Origin: Limnoperna fortunei
Lineage: Eukaryota > Mollusca > Bivalvia > Mytilida > Modiolidae
DNA: 64,000 nucleotides
Direction: 5' to 3'
NCBI GenBank assembly: GCA_944474755.1
Contig: OX104119.1
Span: 84,324,896 to 84,388,895, forward strand
A program made the translations under genes and the position numbers. Below are positions 45,325 to 64,000 of the stretch, one piece after another (position 1 is the stretch's first letter; every line of letters begins with the position of its first letter). Below the pieces are notes generated by a model. That model searched no databases. It saw only the letters and a list, made by a program, of their open reading frames with translations, and was not told the DNA's origin.

Positions 45325-46600
45325 AATAGAATAGAATAGAATGGCTTTATTTCCAATCAAGGGCCCTCAAGGGGCAAAAAATCAGATACAATGATTATGG
45401 TAATTATACAATATATATAATTGAACAGAACTGATAATTATACAATATATATAATTGAACACAGGACAGGTCAGAGCACGTTAAAATATGTTTTGTTACA
45501 AATATATCATGTTAATAACAATAATAATAATTTGTGATGTCTAATTTTTACCTCTATAATGTAGGCACATTTTTATAAAAAGACCCAATTCTTTTAAAAT
45601 TCTTTCATCCTCATTAGTAAGGAGCCATATGAATTTAGCTTCATTACTCATATTTTTAAAATTCTGGTTATTGTAAGCTTGGTTTTGGGTATGTTCCTGT
45701 GTTCTAAATATGTTGAACTTGATATTGGCTGAAATGACAATGAAGTCGCTGATAACTAATGTACTTTATTTGGTCGTGGTCAAGTTTCAAGTGACCACGA
45801 CTTCCTTGCGACTTACTTTTGTACCCAAAATTTCTTGTCATCAGGTGAGGTTCATCACGGTAAAATACACATATACATATATAAGATATTATATAAAAAA
45901 CCTGTATGCAGCCTCATGTTGTGATCAAAAGAACAACTGCCTCCAGCTAATAATCAAATTACATGTAATAAAACTACATATACAATAATGTTATGCAAGA
46001 TAATTCTGGCCTATGTTTATCGTACAAATTGATCAGTGTTATTACTTGTACTATTACATTAAACTACATTACAACCTTGACAGATAATATGAGGGTGGGA
46101 AAGTATTAAGAATAAAATTTCATGAATAACAAAAATAATTAACCTTTAATTTTACCTTTAGTTTAAAACAAAATTATTAAGAAGAAGTAAGGTGCAAAAC
46201 TGCACTGTCACATATTAATGAGAAATGCTTCCAAAAAAAGGTTTTCTATAATTTTCATAAAAAATACAATCTATCATAAAATGTTTTTCATCTTCAATAT
46301 CTTCATTACTACATTTGGTGAATTTTCTGTCTGATCTTGGTAAGTTTTTATATCTCCCAGCTTCAATATTAAGTGGATGTGCACTGATCCTTAGTTTACA
46401 AATAGATTGCCTTATAGAAAAATCTTTTATAAATAAATACTTTTCTTTCCCAAAGCAGCTTTTAAGACAAAAATATGTATCTAATTTCCCTTTATTTGAA
46501 AAAACTAAATTTATCTTTTCTTTATTCCAATATGTGTTAAATCTATTTATCAATTTTTGTTTAACAAGTTTATTTATTGTACAAAGTTTCATTTTAAGGT
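45325..46600 (-). pseudogene. LINE 3' fragment with C-terminal zinc-knuckle module
   Basis: Minus strand 46592-46215 encodes a LINE C-terminal module with ICKLRISAHPLNIEAGRYKN and CSNEDIEDEKHFMIDCIFYE. It resembles the second tail module of the LINE at 20.8-23.0 kb (KLRLSDNVLNIERGRYTN). The 3' end, to the left, is marked by tandem GAATA at about 45327 next to GGCTTTATTTCC. A short tandem duplication of ATTATACAATATATATAATT lies at about 45395-45460. Most of the element is missing. Confidence 0.65.
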
Positions 46601-47560
46601 TTGGTGACTTTTGGGATTTTTATAAACAAAAATGACTTGATAACCCAATCAAACTTCGTTATCATTGTATTTTGTATTTTATTTTAACTGCTTATTTGCA
46701 AATGGAACAGTAAATCTCATTGTTTTATGCTTGTCACTATTTTAGGTCGGTCAAAAGCACATCAGTGTCGTCTCTTTAAATAAAAGTGATTTTTATTTAT
46801 TTATTATTTATGCCTGAAGTCATGGTGCGTTTTAATAATTTCAACAGCAATGAACCACAACAACCGCAACAAATTTGTAACAATTAGTCTTCTTTTGAAT
46901 AGAATTAACTTATATATCACTAAATTTGCTACAGAATTATCTAGAGAAATATTTTAACCATTTTTGACCGGTCCTATGAGGTAAACAAAATTTTTATGAA
47001 AAAATTGAAAAAAAATCGTGTTTGAACTGTAGCAGAGAAACATAATAATAATAATAATAATAGTTTATTCAATAAAATATCAACATGGTATGAAACACAA
47101 TTACAAATATACAGATACCAGTTTAAGAACAAGTGTATATGCAATTGCCAATTGTAAACAGTCGACATTTTATCTGGGATGATCCATAAAAGCTCCAGAG
47201 CTTGTTTCCAATGGGGTCCCATTATGTAAACATCTTAAATTGATAAACAACACATATACCTTAATTATTTTAGGTGAATATAAGTTTAAAAGAATAAACA
47301 TTCATACCTTAAAACATTAGGATATTTATTGTCAATAAAATAAGAATGGCTGAGATGAAGAACCACCAGAGTTTTCCATCAGTAGTAGAGATTAATTAAA
47401 ATTCAATAATTAAATGATTTAAAATCAATATGTAGAGCCTTATGTTATCTTTCAGAATCCCTTTAAATAACATTGATATTATGTTTCATTCAAAAGTTAT
47501 AGATAAAAATTTACCTAAATACCCTTCCGTTTTTCCACTTTCCGTAGATTAGTCACTCCC
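46601..47560. other. Non-coding interval left of gamma-tubulin, with a possible LINE/SINE 3' tail
   Basis: At 47043-47225 an (ATA)n run followed by GTTTATTCAATAAAATATCA on the plus strand looks like the antisense 3' end of a retroposon ending in (TAT)n. No coding sequence recognised. Confidence 0.4.
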
Positions 47561-47565
47561 AATAA

Positions 47566-47601
47566 ACCGGAAGTAAATGATATAAACATTGCCGCCATTT
47601 T
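47566..47601 (+). promoter_or_regulatory. ETS and YY1-like sites upstream of gamma-tubulin
   Basis: ACCGGAAGT (47566-47574) matches the ETS-family core, and GCCGCCATTTT (47591-47601) matches the YY1 consensus. Both lie 64-99 bp before the ATG. This pair is common in TATA-less housekeeping promoters, which suits gamma-tubulin. The start of transcription is not visible directly. Confidence 0.5.
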
Positions 47602-47664
47602 CGATTCAGATCTGAACAAATCAACACATAAAAAACAGTTCAATGTTAGCACTGAGACAACACA

Positions 47665-63325
<15,661 letters not shown>

Positions 63326-64000
63326 GTATGGTTACTGTATAATCAGTGTATTTGTAATTTGTACATGTTTCTGTGATGTGTACAGCTGAAAGATCAGTAA
63401 CAATGTACTGGCATTTATCACCCAATTTATTGGGTCAGTAGGTAAATTACAGATAAAAGGTCATATAATAGAAACTATCAAAAACAAAATGCCCAATATT
63501 CTATATATCCCCTTCTTTATTGGGAGACTGCATTGCCAGTTTAAACTTTTATAAAAACAAATAATTTTAACCAGAATGTTTAACCCAGACCTATTACCTT
63601 CTGTGTTTTCAGCATTAAACTGCCACACTATTTCACAATACAACACATTTTTAATGAATACTCAAGAAAAAATAAAATTAGAGAATTTTCATATTTAAGA
63701 GTTTTGTTCCAAGTAATAGTTTTAAGGGCTTAATTCACTGAGGTTCCCAAGGGGAAAGTTAAGGAATACTCTCATGTGTGTGTGTGTGTGTGTGTGTGCA
63801 TGAGGGCGTTATACTGCTGTGCATAAAGTTCAGATAAAAATTTCTAGTAGTTTGTTAAAACTATTCTGGGACTGTTTTCACTTAGTGTAGTATAGAAACT
63901 TTTCAATATGAGAACACATCTGTTTTATTACATGACAAAGTAGGTTGATGTATTAGGTCTATGTTTTTTGTTTATTTATAGATTTTAACATTTGTTGTCC
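63326..64000 (+). other. Gamma-tubulin intron 8, partial, with (TG)n tract
   Basis: Unique AT-rich sequence with a TG dinucleotide run at about 63774-63800. No exon matching the next gamma-tubulin segment was seen. Confidence 0.7.

Overview
The window reads as nuclear DNA of an animal, most likely a bivalve mollusc. The pointers are spliced genes with GT-AG introns, an AT-rich background, a tRNA-derived SINE ending in a CAAACAAA-type tail, BEL/Pao and Ty3/gypsy retrotransposons, a B-box/NHL gene, and intronic repeat types that I associate with clams and oysters. The species call is an inference.

Layout. 1-3200: a 39-bp minisatellite, the last coding exon of a B-box + NHL beta-propeller gene (848-1754, + strand), a triplication of that gene's end, and a 70-bp repeat. 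3466-18778: roughly two thirds of the first 18.8 kb is tandem array (66-bp, 45-bp, 42-bp, about 43-bp and 20-bp families), with SINE copies inside and between arrays. 20429-23000: a TA microsatellite and a broken LINE (- strand). 23533-38289: a Ty3/gypsy provirus (- strand) with a complete 8.15-kb BEL/Pao element (+ strand) nested inside it. The BEL LTRs look identical and have a 5-bp target duplication. The gypsy element has lost part of one LTR, its primer-binding site and gag. 38290-47560: mostly non-coding, with a 47-bp-arm hairpin, a tRNA-like tandem repeat, a decayed second gypsy element split by LINE sequence, and a LINE tail.

47665-64000: the 5' half of a gamma-tubulin gene (+ strand). 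Eight exons encode residues 1-231 in one unbroken frame, and the gene runs off the right edge. Its introns carry an intact SINE, two copies of a terminal-inverted-repeat element with 13-bp flanking repeats, and several tandem arrays.

The most unusual theme is tandem repetition at exon boundaries. The end of gamma-tubulin exon 2 plus its splice donor is repeated about 21 times (28-bp unit) directly downstream of the real donor. The end of exon 4 plus its donor is repeated six times (51-52-bp unit) and then gives way to a 29-bp donor-bearing array. Other arrays end at, or sit near, splice acceptors, and the B-box/NHL gene has its stop-codon region triplicated. Several unlinked minisatellites here also carry donor-like or acceptor-like cores.
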